From contig NZ_JAJOMB010000024.1 in the NCBI RefSeq assembly GCF_021129305.1, positions 62,001 through 126,000 of the forward strand: a stretch of 64,000 nt of DNA, read 5' to 3'. A program made the translations under genes and the position numbers. Source of the DNA: Kineosporia babensis. GTDB taxonomy: Bacteria > Actinomycetota > Actinomycetes > Actinomycetales > Kineosporiaceae. Numbering within the stretch: position 1 is the first letter of the stretch; each line of letters opens with the position of its first letter. This document shows positions 8,436 through 16,790 of the stretch, one piece after another. Under the pieces are notes generated by a model that saw only the letters and a program-made list of their open reading frames with translations, made no database searches and had not been told where the DNA came from.

Positions 8436-9899
8436 TCAGCCGCGGGCTGCTGCCTCCTGGAACATCCAGTCCTGCACCGACTCGGCTGCCTTGAAGGCGC
8501 TCGCGATGCAGTTACCCACGCCTACCCCGTCGAAGGCCGCCCCGCAGGCGGCCAGCCCCGGCTGGGTGGCCAGGCTCGCGTGGATCCGCTCCACCCGCGC
8601 CAGATGACCCACGGTGTACTGCGGTAGGGAATCGGCCCACCGGCTGACCCGGGCAGCCACAGGTGGGGCATCCACCCCGGTGGCTTCGGCGAGCTCGGAA
8701 CCGGCCAGGGCCACCAGTTCGTCGTCGTCGCGCCCGAGCACCTGCTGATCGCCGACCCCGCCGATCTGGCAGCGCAGGATCTCCAGGTCCCCCGCCAGAT
8801 GACGCCATTTCACGCTGGAGAAGGTGACCGCCTTGGTGGCGTAACCCTCACGGGCCGGCACCCGGTAGCCGCAGAACCGATGCCCGCCGATCCCTTCGGG
8901 GAAGGCCTGCCGGGGGTAGGCGAACGTGATGATGGCCGTTCCGGTGTAAGGGATGTCGGCCAGGTCTGCTGCGGCCTGACTCACCGGGGGCAGACCGGAG
9001 AGCAGCTTGCTCGCGGCCTCGGCCGGCAGGGCCAGGACGACGGCGTCGGCCTCGATCTGCTGCACCGAACCGCCCGTGCTCACCTGCAGACGCCACCCGC
9101 GCTCGCGCCGCTGGAGGCTCTCGACCGTTGTCTCGAGCCGGATCTCGGCGCCCGGTGAGGTGCGCAGGATCTCCTGGGCCAGAGCCGGCGGGAGGGATCC
9201 CATCCCACCCGTGAGCGTGGCCAGACCCGGCGGGGGCTCCTGACCGGGCGGGCTGGGCGGGGCGATCAGTGAACCGGCCGCGGCGGTCAGCGACGGATGC
9301 TTCTTGAGGGCCCGCGCCAGCGGCGTCAGCATCGCCTGGAACGACAGCTCGTCCGAGCGCCCGGCGCAGACATCGGCCAGGAACGGGTCGACCAGCTGAT
9401 CGACAACCTCACGACCGTACCGGTCACCTACGAAACCGGCCACATCACGGTCGGTCTCGTGCCCGCGCAGGGGAAGATCCGCCTCCTGACGGGCCCGGGC
9501 GATGCCTTCCGGCGACAGCAGGCCGGTGCCCGCCAGTTCGTCCATGTCCGAGGGCACACCCATGAACTGGTGGTACGGCAGGGCCCGGAGCGCCTTGTGC
9601 GTCCAGATCGCCGTGGCCTTGGTGGTCGCCGTGGTCAGCTGCTCGCCCAGACCCACGTCCGCCACCAGCCGGGCGGTCTTCGGCCTGCGCGCGTACAGGC
9701 CTTCTGCGCCCTCGTCGACCTGCACCCCGGCGATCTGCGAGACCGCCAGTTTCCCGCCCAGGCGCGAGCCGGCCTCCAGCACGCTCAGCCGCACCGGGGC
9801 CTCGCGCAGGGCGAAGGCGGCCGTCAGCCCGGCGATTCCTGCCCCGACCACGACCACGTGCGGACGGGGGTGGTCCTGATCTTCATCGACGTCAGCCAT
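8436..9899 (-). CDS. HemY/CgoX-like protoporphyrinogen (coproporphyrinogen) oxidase
   Basis: The 487-residue flavoprotein begins with a short acidic leader and then VVVVGAGIAGLTAAFALRE, the FAD-binding motif. It also has EAGSRLGGKLAV and DEGAEGL, and ends with CGAAFDGVGVGNCIASA, the C-terminal FAD motif of HemY. The length is normal for the family (about 460-490). HemY/CgoX oxidises porphyrinogen intermediates of haem synthesis, but no other haem gene is near. It sits between a cluster monooxygenase and the StrR-type regulator, so a role as a tailoring oxidase or a relocated housekeeping copy are both possible. The ATG at 9899 was chosen over upstream starts because it begins just before the FAD motif. 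Confidence 0.82.
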   Translation of the reverse strand: MADVDEDQDHPRPHVVVVGAGIAGLTAAFALREAPVRLSVLEAGSRLGGKLAVSQIAGVQVDEGAEGLYARRPKTARLVADVGLGEQLTTATTKATAIWTHKALRALPYHQFMGVPSDMDELAGTGLLSPEGIARARQEADLPLRGHETDRDVAGFVGDRYGREVVDQLVDPFLADVCAGRSDELSFQAMLTPLARALKKHPSLTAAAGSLIAPPSPPGQEPPPGLATLTGGMGSLPPALAQEILRTSPGAEIRLETTVESLQRRERGWRLQVSTGGSVQQIEADAVVLALPAEAASKLLSGLPPVSQAAADLADIPYTGTAIITFAYPRQAFPEGIGGHRFCGYRVPAREGYATKAVTFSSVKWRHLAGDLEILRCQIGGVGDQQVLGRDDDELVALAGSELAEATGVDAPPVAARVSRWADSLPQYTVGHLARVERIHASLATQPGLAACGAAFDGVGVGNCIASAFKAAESVQDWMFQEAAARG

Positions 9900-9964
9900 G
9901 CTTCCCGTTCTCTCGTTGGTACGGAGATCCCCGACGGTCGGTCGCGGCCCGGATGTACGCCCGG

Positions 9965-11158
9965 TCAGCGGTCCGGATCCTGCTTGTGCTTGAGCTGCTC
10001 GGCCAGCAGGCCCCACTCCTTGCTCACGCCCTCGGCGATCGGCGCGATGACGCTGAGCCAGTGCGCCGGGATGGTCTCCACGAAGTCGCGCCAGCCGTCC
10101 GGATCGGCCGCGTGCGCCGCCATCCACCGCAGGAAGTCCTTCCCGCCCTCGGTGTAGCGCACGGCGGGATCGCTGGCCACCGTCGCCGCCACACCCGCCC
10201 AGGTCAGCGGGGCGTTCCCGACTGCCTTCGGGGCCGCGGGGGCGGCCGGATCGTTCGCCCCGGGGCTGCCGTCACGGATGGCCGGCATGCGCGAGCCCGG
10301 GCCGGGGCGGGCGGCTGTCGAGGCACCGGAACGGGTACGGCGGGCGCGGGGCCCGGGCGCTGCGGCGGCGTTCGGCACGATGCTCAGATTCGGCTCGTTC
10401 TCGGCCGGCTCGACGTCGGAACCGGCCTGGGGCGCAGTGCCCCGCCGCAGGCGCGCGCTGACGTCGTGCACCGTCCCCAACGAGACGTCGGTGGCCCGGG
10501 CCACCTGTCTGAGCGGGGCCTTCGGGTTCTGCAGCAGGTACTCCGCCGCCCGCCGCCGGCCCTCACCACCGGCCACCGGACGCCGCCGGCCGTCGCGGCC
10601 CAGACGCTTGGCCGGCTGGTCGCTGCCGTCGCCCGAGCGCACCCGCAGCGAGGCCACGGTGCGCGCGCTCAGGCCGGTGATGCCGGCGATGACCCGGTCC
10701 GACCAGTCCGGATGCGCGCCGAGCACCCGCTGGGCGCCCCGGATCCGGTCGGTCTTGGACAACGGCAGGCCGTGATGGGTGTTGGCCTTCACCGCCAGGA
10801 CCAGCGCCTCGGAATCGGCGCAGTCCACGAACCGCACGCTGATGCTGTTCCGGCCGCAGCGCCGCACCGCCTCGAGCCGGTGCAGGCCGTCGATGACCCG
10901 CCACCCCTGGGTCTGGACCAGGATGGGAGGCAGGCCGTCGCCGCGGGCCGCCTCGACCAGCAGGGCGATGTGCCCCTCGTCCACGCCCGCCTGACGCAGG
11001 TGCAGTCCCGGGTGCAGATCGGCGATCGGCACGGTGCGCACCGAAAGCTTCTCCAGGTTGCCCAGATCCGGACCGTCACCGGCGACGGATCCGACCGTCC
11101 CGGGCGGGGAGGTACTGAAATCTCCTGCGATCACGGTGGCCTGACCCTTCTGGACCAT
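9965..11158 (-). CDS. StrR/NovG-family ParB-like pathway-specific activator
   Basis: The 397-residue protein resembles StrR of streptomycin and NovG of novobiocin. A ParB-like N-terminal domain shows LHPGLHLRQAGVDEGHIALL, then PPILVQTQGWRVIDGLHRLEA and VKANTHHGLPLS. A helix-turn-helix region follows at WSDRVIAGITGLSARTVASL, then RLGRDGRRRPV, a family signature. A second HTH-like segment (PLRQVARATDVSLGTVHDV) and a Pro/Ala-rich linker precede a conserved tail. StrR-type proteins activate biosynthetic operons by binding an inverted repeat with an 11-base gap; a partial match lies at 6369-6397. CCTCCTT at 11168-11174 (AAGGAGG on this strand) fixes the ATG at 11158. It marks the right end of the cluster. 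Confidence 0.88.
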   Translation of the reverse strand: MVQKGQATVIAGDFSTSPPGTVGSVAGDGPDLGNLEKLSVRTVPIADLHPGLHLRQAGVDEGHIALLVEAARGDGLPPILVQTQGWRVIDGLHRLEAVRRCGRNSISVRFVDCADSEALVLAVKANTHHGLPLSKTDRIRGAQRVLGAHPDWSDRVIAGITGLSARTVASLRVRSGDGSDQPAKRLGRDGRRRPVAGGEGRRRAAEYLLQNPKAPLRQVARATDVSLGTVHDVSARLRRGTAPQAGSDVEPAENEPNLSIVPNAAAAPGPRARRTRSGASTAARPGPGSRMPAIRDGSPGANDPAAPAAPKAVGNAPLTWAGVAATVASDPAVRYTEGGKDFLRWMAAHAADPDGWRDFVETIPAHWLSVIAPIAEGVSKEWGLLAEQLKHKQDPDR

Positions 11159-12196
11159 CCCGGTGCCCCTCCTTGGTACGGTTTCGCCGATCCTGACAGG
11201 ACCCTCTCCAGACCCGGTCGAGACCAGGTTGACGTCGCTTCCGGCGCGATCACCCGGACACCGGCCCATCGAGGGTGTTTCATCAGCACTTTTGGGCATG
11301 CCGAAGGAAGCCTTCGCGGCCCAGCATGATCTTTCGGTTCCTACCGCAGACGCGGAACCGGCCTCAGCAGGCTCAGCCCCGTTGCCCGAGAACGATCTTC
11401 ACCACAGCCCTCGCACAGACCCCAGGGCCGGCGCGGCGGCGTACGGCCCGTTTCCCGTTCCGGGTACGGCCTTTTGCGTGGATGATGCTTCCCCCAGTCA
11501 TTGCCCGTGAATTCCAGCCCCCTCGGCCCACGATCGTTCCCGCAACCCCCGAACGCCCGATCAAGCCGCCAGTCGAGAGGACGCGGACCGGCGAGCCGGC
11601 ACGGCAGAGGAACCGCAACGGAAACAGGTGCTGCTCAATCAGATTCAGCGGACCACCGGCCGCAGCCTCGGCGCGAAGCCCTCACCCAGGCCCTCGAGGA
11701 CGACGGACGGATCTCCCCGCATCCGCACCGCCTGGTAACCCGACGTCGCGCAATCTCAACGGCAAGCCCCCCGCTCGTCACTGAATGTTCGCAATAGTAC
11801 ACAATCACAAGTTTTGTTCCATACGGAACCCCTGTCACTGCGCTCCAACGGGCAGGATCCACCACCTCGCCCGGGCACTGCATGCTCGAGGAATCCTCGA
11901 GTGCTTTTCGAGTGACTGGTTCACGCCGGCGGCCGATCCGGAAGTCGATGTGCCCGTTCGAGAAGACTCCGACTCGACGCCCGCGTTCCCTAGGACGTTC
12001 TCGACGCCACGGGCCTGAAGTGCGCGAATGCACTGTGGAACACGACCGAGGCGGAGATCGAGGCCCGTTCTGCCCAGGGCCGAGGCCCGGCACCCGGCGA
12101 GAGTTGGTCAGGATTCGAGAAGCACCGGGCCGCCCAGCGCACTACCGTCGTGATCACCGATGAGGACCGTAGGTCGTGACGAAAGGGGCACCGAGT
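11159..12196. other. Long intergenic region, no supported gene
   Basis: About 1 kb upstream of the StrR-type gene contains no ORF with recognisable protein character; the reading frames present are Pro/Arg-rich shadows. An AT-richer stretch at about 11785-11825 interrupts the GC-rich sequence and may hold a promoter. No StrR-type palindrome was found here. Confidence 0.5.
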
Positions 12197-12637
12197 ATGG
12201 CGACGGAGAAGGCCACAGACGGGTTCAGCGCCGAAGAGCGGGCCGCCATGAAGGCCCGGGCCGCGGAGCTGCGGGCCGAGGGCAAGAAGGGCGCGAAGAA
12301 GGCCGACGGCCTGCAGCAGGTGCTGGACGCCATCTCGAACATGGCGCCCGCCGACCGTGACCTCGCCGAGCGGGTGCACGTCACCGTCACCGGCACGGCC
12401 CCGGACCTGACCCCCAAGACCTGGTACGGCATGCCGGCCTACGCCGATGCGGCGGGCAAGGTGGTGGTGTTCTTCCAGGAGGCCGGCAAGTTCAAGGCCC
12501 GCTACTCGACCCTGGGCTTCCAGGACGCCGCGAACCTGGACGACGGAGGCCTCTGGCCGACTGCGTTCGCCCTGGTGGAGTGGAGCCCCGAGGTCGAGAA
12601 GAAGGTCACCGAGCTCGTGCGGGCCGCCATCTCCTGA
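12197..12637 (+). CDS. DUF1801/YdhG-like small protein
   Basis: The 146-residue protein has a charged N-terminus (AEERAAMKARAAELRAEGKK) and a C-terminal half with TWYGMPAYADAAGKVVVFFQ and GLWPTAFALVEWSP. This matches the DUF1801 (YdhG/iron-chaperone-like fold) proteins common in actinobacteria, whose function is unclear. The ATG at 12197 is preceded by GAAAGGGG; an upstream ATG-like codon at 12176 would add seven residues. It stands alone between the cluster regulator and a leftward operon. Confidence 0.7.
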   Translation: MATEKATDGFSAEERAAMKARAAELRAEGKKGAKKADGLQQVLDAISNMAPADRDLAERVHVTVTGTAPDLTPKTWYGMPAYADAAGKVVVFFQEAGKFKARYSTLGFQDAANLDDGGLWPTAFALVEWSPEVEKKVTELVRAAIS

Positions 12638-12789
12638 CCGCTGCTCAGCACGGACGCCCAGTACCGGCGCCGCGGCCCGTCCGCATGCTTCGCCGGCGCT
12701 GGGCGCCACCATGTCCGCGTCACCATTTCCATGTCATCATCGCCGCGCCGAACCCGTTCCGCGGCGCGTCGAGCATGCGCCCAGCGATG

Positions 12790-13428
12790 TCAGCGGCTGA
12801 AGGTGAAGTGCGTGACGCCGCTCGGGGTCGAGACCGTCTCCACCTGGTACTGCTGCTCCAGCCCCTCCAGCCCGTCCCACAACCGCACGCCGCGCCCCAG
12901 CAGGACCGGCACCTGCACCACATGCAGGTGATCAATCAGCCCGGCGGCCAGGAAGTCCCGCAGCATCGTCGGTCCTCCCCCGATCCGCACGTCCTTACCC
13001 GAGGCCGCCTCCTGAGCGATCTTCAGGGCCTCGGCCCCAGGAGCGTCGAGAAAGTGAAACGTCGTACCGCCCTCCATCTCCAACGGCGAGCGCGGCCGGC
13101 TGGTCAGGACGTAGGTCGGGGTGTGGAACGGCGGGTTCGGGCCCCACCAGCCCCGCCAGTTCGGGTCGTCCTGCCATCCAGGAGGCCCGAACTTGCGCGA
13201 GCCCATGATCTCGGCACCGATCCCCGGCTCGTGCTGCTGGGCAAAGGCGTTGTCCACTCCCGAACTGCCGCCCGGAAGTCCCATGATCGGGGCGCCGAAG
13301 GCGGTGGCCATCATCCACTGGTGAAGTCGGTGACCGGCGTGCCCGAACGGTTGTTCGGCGCTCAGGCCCTCTCCGGTGGCGAATCCGTCCAGGGAGATCG
13401 TGAAGTTGTGGACTCGGGTGCGTGACAT
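12790..13428 (-). CDS. Dihydrofolate reductase-like (RibD C-terminal) protein
   Basis: The 212-residue protein shows VHNFTISLDGFATGEG at the start, GAEIMGSRKFGPPGW in the middle, TYVLTSRPR and VRIGGGPTMLRDFLAAGLIDHLHVVQVPVLLGRG toward the end. This is the pattern of the RibD_C/DHFR-like fold with its NADPH-binding GGG motif. These small reductases are frequent beside ECF42/DGPF modules; their substrates are unknown. GAAGGAG precedes the ATG. The gene starts 11 bases after the stop of the sigma factor gene, so it is the last gene of that operon. Confidence 0.85.
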   Translation of the reverse strand: MSRTRVHNFTISLDGFATGEGLSAEQPFGHAGHRLHQWMMATAFGAPIMGLPGGSSGVDNAFAQQHEPGIGAEIMGSRKFGPPGWQDDPNWRGWWGPNPPFHTPTYVLTSRPRSPLEMEGGTTFHFLDAPGAEALKIAQEAASGKDVRIGGGPTMLRDFLAAGLIDHLHVVQVPVLLGRGVRLWDGLEGLEQQYQVETVSTPSGVTHFTFSR

Positions 13429-13438
13429 GATTTCTCCT

Positions 13439-14641
13439 TCATTTGAGACGATTGACTTTGCCGCGCAGCAGTTCCCGCTCGCGTTCGTTGCGGCAGAGTT
13501 CGGCGGCCCGTTCGAGTTCCTGGCGGGCTTCGTGGGTGCGGCCGAGCTGGGCCAGGAGCTCGCCGCGCACACTCGGCAGCAGGTGTGAGCCGGCCAGTCC
13601 TTCGAGCTGGTCGACGATGGTCAGGGCTTCGTGAGGCCCGTAGGCCCGGGAGACGGCCACCGCGCGGTTCAGATCAACAATTGGGGACGGGGCGAGCCGG
13701 CCCAGCGCTTCGTAGAGCAGAACGATGGTCCCCCAGTCGGTTTCCGCGACCGATGGAGCCGCGGCGTGGCACGAGGCAATTGCCGCCTGCAGACCGAAGG
13801 CGCCCAAACCGCGTCCTTTGCTGGTTGCCTGAGCCAACGCGGCCTGCCCCCGGACGATTGCCGCGCGATCCCAGCGGCGCCGGTTCTGTTCTTCGAGCAG
13901 GATCGGCGCGCCGTCCGGCCCGACCCGGGCCGGGAACCGGGCGGCGGTCAGTTCCATCAGGGCCAGCAGCCCGTGCACCTCCGGATCGTCGGGCACCAGA
14001 CGGCTCAGCACCCGGGCCAGCCGGCGTGCTTCGTCGGCCAGGTCGACCCGCAGCAGATCCTCCCCCGCGGTCGCGTTCGCTCCTTCACTGAAGATCAGAT
14101 AGAGGACGTTTCCCACTCCCCCGAGTCGTTCGCGGCGGAGCTCGGCCGAAGGTAGTTCGAAGGGCACCCGGGCAGCCGCCAGGGTCTTCTTGGCCCGGGT
14201 GATCCGCGCCTGGATCGTCGGCACCGGGACCAGGAAGGCCCGGGCGATCTCCTCGCTGGTCAGGCCCCCGACCACGCGCAGGGTCAGGCCCACCCGGGCT
14301 TCCGCCGACAGCACCGGATGGCAAGCCATGAACAGCAGGGCCAGGACGTCGTCATCGATGGCGTCCGGATCCCACTGCTGGTCGTGGTGCTCCTGCGGCT
14401 GCTCGTGGGCCAGCGCGGTGTACCGCTCGTCCAGGGCCGAGCGCCGCCGGAAGGCATCCACGGCCCGGCGGCGGCCGACCGTGAACAGCCATCCGGCCGG
14501 GTTCGGCGGCACGCCCTCGCGCGGCCACTTCTGCAGCGCCTCGGCCAGGGCTTCCTGCGCCACGTCCTCGGCCAGCGAGAAGTCCTGGGTGAAGCGCGCG
14601 AGGGCACCGACGATGCGCGCGGACTCGATCCGCCACACCAC
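13439..14641 (-). CDS. ECF42-type RNA polymerase sigma factor with C-terminal extension
   Basis: This sigma-70 family factor of about 400 residues has region 2 near the N-terminus (DFSLAEDVAQEALAEALQKWP, GWLFTVGRRRAVDAFRRR) and region 4 (RVGLTLRVVGGLTSEEIARAF, ARITRAKKTL). A long C-terminal helical extension follows (ELTAARFPAR, VDLNRAVAVS, AYGPHEALTIVDQL, GELLAQLGRTHEARQELERA). This is the ECF42 layout, whose extension forms TPR-like repeats thought to replace an anti-sigma factor. No ATG exists near the conserved start. GTG codons at 14641 and 14638 follow GGGAGG at suitable spacing, so the exact start is uncertain by one codon. It follows the DGPF gene by about 30 bases, the classical partner. 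Confidence 0.87.
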   Translation of the reverse strand: MVWRIESARIVGALARFTQDFSLAEDVAQEALAEALQKWPREGVPPNPAGWLFTVGRRRAVDAFRRRSALDERYTALAHEQPQEHHDQQWDPDAIDDDVLALLFMACHPVLSAEARVGLTLRVVGGLTSEEIARAFLVPVPTIQARITRAKKTLAAARVPFELPSAELRRERLGGVGNVLYLIFSEGANATAGEDLLRVDLADEARRLARVLSRLVPDDPEVHGLLALMELTAARFPARVGPDGAPILLEEQNRRRWDRAAIVRGQAALAQATSKGRGLGAFGLQAAIASCHAAAPSVAETDWGTIVLLYEALGRLAPSPIVDLNRAVAVSRAYGPHEALTIVDQLEGLAGSHLLPSVRGELLAQLGRTHEARQELERAAELCRNERERELLRGKVNRLK

Positions 14642-14670
14642 CTCGACCTCCCGCTGGGCCGAGGTGTCGT

Positions 14671-15087
14671 TCAGAGCTGGCCGTTCTGCTCGCGCCAGGC
14701 CCGCTCCCGGGCCACGTACTCGTTGTCCTGCGGGAACTCGTCGATGCTGGCGACCCGTCGGATCTCGGTCTTCGCCCCCGGGAACGCAGGCATCCGGCGC
14801 GCCCACTCCACCGCGTCCTCCAGGGCCGGCACATCGATCAGGTAGAAGCCACCGAACAACTCCCGGACCTCCCCGTACGGCCCGTCCGTCACCAGCGCAG
14901 GCGTGCTGGAGTAATCGACCACGACACTCACCTCGGGATCCAGGCCCTCGGCCGCCAGCAGCACCCCGGCCTTGATCAGCTCGTCGTTGAACCGTCCGAC
15001 AGTCTCCAGCATCTCCTCCATCGGCACCCCGGACATCGCCGCGAAAGTCTCCTCCGATGCCCGCATGACCAGCATGAACTTCGTCAT
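14671..15087 (-). CDS. YCII/DGPF-domain protein, partner of the ECF42 sigma factor
   Basis: The 138-residue protein starts MTKFMLVMRASEETFAAM and contains the signature VTDGPYGEVRELFGGFYLIDV, a variant of the DGPF motif. It ends with a typical tail after IRRVASIDEFP. In actinobacteria DGPF proteins are almost always encoded next to ECF42 sigma factors, as here. A role as a small-molecule sensor or enzyme that informs the sigma factor is proposed for the family but not established. It is the second gene of the leftward operon 15764-12790. Confidence 0.88.
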   Translation of the reverse strand: MTKFMLVMRASEETFAAMSGVPMEEMLETVGRFNDELIKAGVLLAAEGLDPEVSVVVDYSSTPALVTDGPYGEVRELFGGFYLIDVPALEDAVEWARRMPAFPGAKTEIRRVASIDEFPQDNEYVARERAWREQNGQL

Positions 15088-15212
15088 GACCAGAACTCTC
15101 CTTCAGTCGTCTCGCCGGATGCCTGCCGCGCCCGGCTCACCCATGATTCGAACGGGAGCGAGCCGGATCGACATCCTCGCGAGATTTTCTCGGCCGAGTT
15201 CTCAGTTCGGCA

Positions 15213-15764
15213 TCAGTTCGGCACGGGCACCGGCCGGGCGTAGCTGGCGAAGACGGCCCCGGTCGGCGACGAGGACACCTTCAGCAACTGAAGCCGGTGA
15301 GCCGCAGTGCCCGAGCCGAACAGCCGCCGGCCTGACCCCGCGACCGCCGGGGCCACCACCAACTCCAGACGATCCACCAGATCGGCATTGATCAGGCTGC
15401 CCGCCAGCCGGATCGAGCCGTGGATCCCGATGTCCCCGCCCTCCTGCTCCCGCAACCGCCGCACGTAGTCGACGGCCGGCTCGGTGACGACCGTGGTGTT
15501 GTCCCATGCCGCCTCGAAAGCGCCCGAGGTGAAGACGTGCTTCGGGGTGGTGTTGACGAAGTCGGCGAAGGGCTGCACGTCGGAGGTGGGCCAGTAGTCC
15601 ACCCAGTAGTCGTAGGTGCCCCGCCCGAGCAGGATGTCGTCCTGATCGGAAATCACCGACCGCAGGTTCTCGAACACCGCATCGTCCACCTCGTGCATCC
15701 AGTCCCCCGGCTCTTCGGCAACCCCGTCCAGGGACAAGAGCTGGTAAAGCACCACGTCGCGCAT
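15213..15764 (-). CDS. Dihydrofolate reductase-like protein
   Basis: The 183-residue protein opens with VLYQLLSLDGVAEEPGDW and contains DILLGRGTYDYWVDYWP, HVFTSG and GSIRLAGSLINADLVDRLELVVAPAVAGSGRRLF, all typical of the RibD_C/DHFR-like fold. It is the shorter of two such reductases in this operon; the other is at 12790-13428. It starts the leftward run that continues with the DGPF and ECF42 genes after a 125-base gap, so co-transcription is plausible but not certain. No strong ribosome-binding site is visible. Confidence 0.85.
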   Translation of the reverse strand: MRDVVLYQLLSLDGVAEEPGDWMHEVDDAVFENLRSVISDQDDILLGRGTYDYWVDYWPTSDVQPFADFVNTTPKHVFTSGAFEAAWDNTTVVTEPAVDYVRRLREQEGGDIGIHGSIRLAGSLINADLVDRLELVVAPAVAGSGRRLFGSGTAAHRLQLLKVSSSPTGAVFASYARPVPVPN

Positions 15765-15890
15765 GTCGTTCCCGTTCGTCCGTCCCGGTTGTGTCCAGAC
15801 TCAGACCGCAACCGGAGGAGAAACTCATCGGCGCCGATCCGGGTAACACCAGTACCTGGCTGATCCGCCGACGCTGACTACGGTGGAACC

Positions 15891-16790
15891 ATGAGCAGCC
15901 GCGACCTGCGCGCCGAGGTCCGGGAGTTCCTCAGCTCCCGGCGCGCCCGCATTAGCCCCCAGGACGCCTGCCTGCCCGCCTACGGCGCCAACCGCAGGGT
16001 CAAGGGCCTGCGCCGCGAAGAGGTTGCCCTGCTGGCCGGTGTCTCGGTGGACTACTACGTACGGATGGAACGCGGCACCCTCGGCGGCACCTCCGACAGC
16101 GTTCTGGACGCGCTGGCCAAAGCCCTGCACCTGGACGAGGCCGAACGCGAGCACCTGTTCGCGCTGGCCGAGGCCCAGGGCCGGCGAAAGCGCCGCCACA
16201 ACGTCTACCCGACCAGCGTGCGCGCGCCCATCCAGCAGGTTCTGGACGCCGTCACCGAGGCACCCGCCTGGATCCGCAACGGCCGCCACGACATCCTGGC
16301 GATGAACCAGCTCGCGCGGGCTCTGTACTCCCCCGTGCTGGCCTCCGACCGACGCCCGGCCAACACCACCCGCTTCATCTACCTCGCCCCCGAGGCCCCG
16401 GCCTTCTTCGTCGACTACGACCAGGTCGCCGACGACGCAGCAGCCATGCTCCGCCTCGAGGCCGGGCGCAACCCGCACGACCCCAGCCTGATCGAACTGA
16501 TCGGCGAACTGTCCACCCGCAGCGAGCTGTTCCGGCAACGCTGGGCCTCGCAGGACGTCCGGTTTCACCGCAGCGGCCGCAAGCGCCTGCGCCACCCCGT
16601 CGTGGGCCAGCTCGACCTGGACTTCGAGGCGATGGACCTGCCGTCGGAGCCCGGGCTACGGCTGAACATCTACACCGCAGCCGCGGGCACCCCGACGTCC
16701 GACGGTCTCAAACTCCTGGCCTCATGGGCAGCTTCGCAGGAGAACCTGCCGACCGAACAAACCCCCGCAGATCAGCGACGCCGGGCCTGA
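15891..16790 (+). CDS. XRE-family regulator with MmyB-like ligand-binding domain
   Basis: The 299-residue protein has an N-terminal helix-turn-helix (RVKGLRREEVALLAGVSVDYYVRMERG) and a C-terminal PAS-like MmyB domain (WIRNGRHDILAMNQLARALY, RFIYLAPEAPAFF, HRSGRKRLRHPVVGQLDL). Such regulators bind small hydrophobic ligands and often control an adjacent dehydrogenase gene. It is divergent from the DHFR-like gene at 15764. Its 3' end overlaps the convergent aldo/keto reductase gene by 19 bases, so either neighbour may be its target. Confidence 0.88.
   Translation: MSSRDLRAEVREFLSSRRARISPQDACLPAYGANRRVKGLRREEVALLAGVSVDYYVRMERGTLGGTSDSVLDALAKALHLDEAEREHLFALAEAQGRRKRRHNVYPTSVRAPIQQVLDAVTEAPAWIRNGRHDILAMNQLARALYSPVLASDRRPANTTRFIYLAPEAPAFFVDYDQVADDAAAMLRLEAGRNPHDPSLIELIGELSTRSELFRQRWASQDVRFHRSGRKRLRHPVVGQLDLDFEAMDLPSEPGLRLNIYTAAAGTPTSDGLKLLASWAASQENLPTEQTPADQRRRA

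Noticed and set aside
11275-11784. 169-codon open frame in the region upstream of the StrR-type gene
   Set aside because: Pro/Arg/Ser-rich, no motif, no ribosome-binding site, and overlapping frames of similar quality exist.
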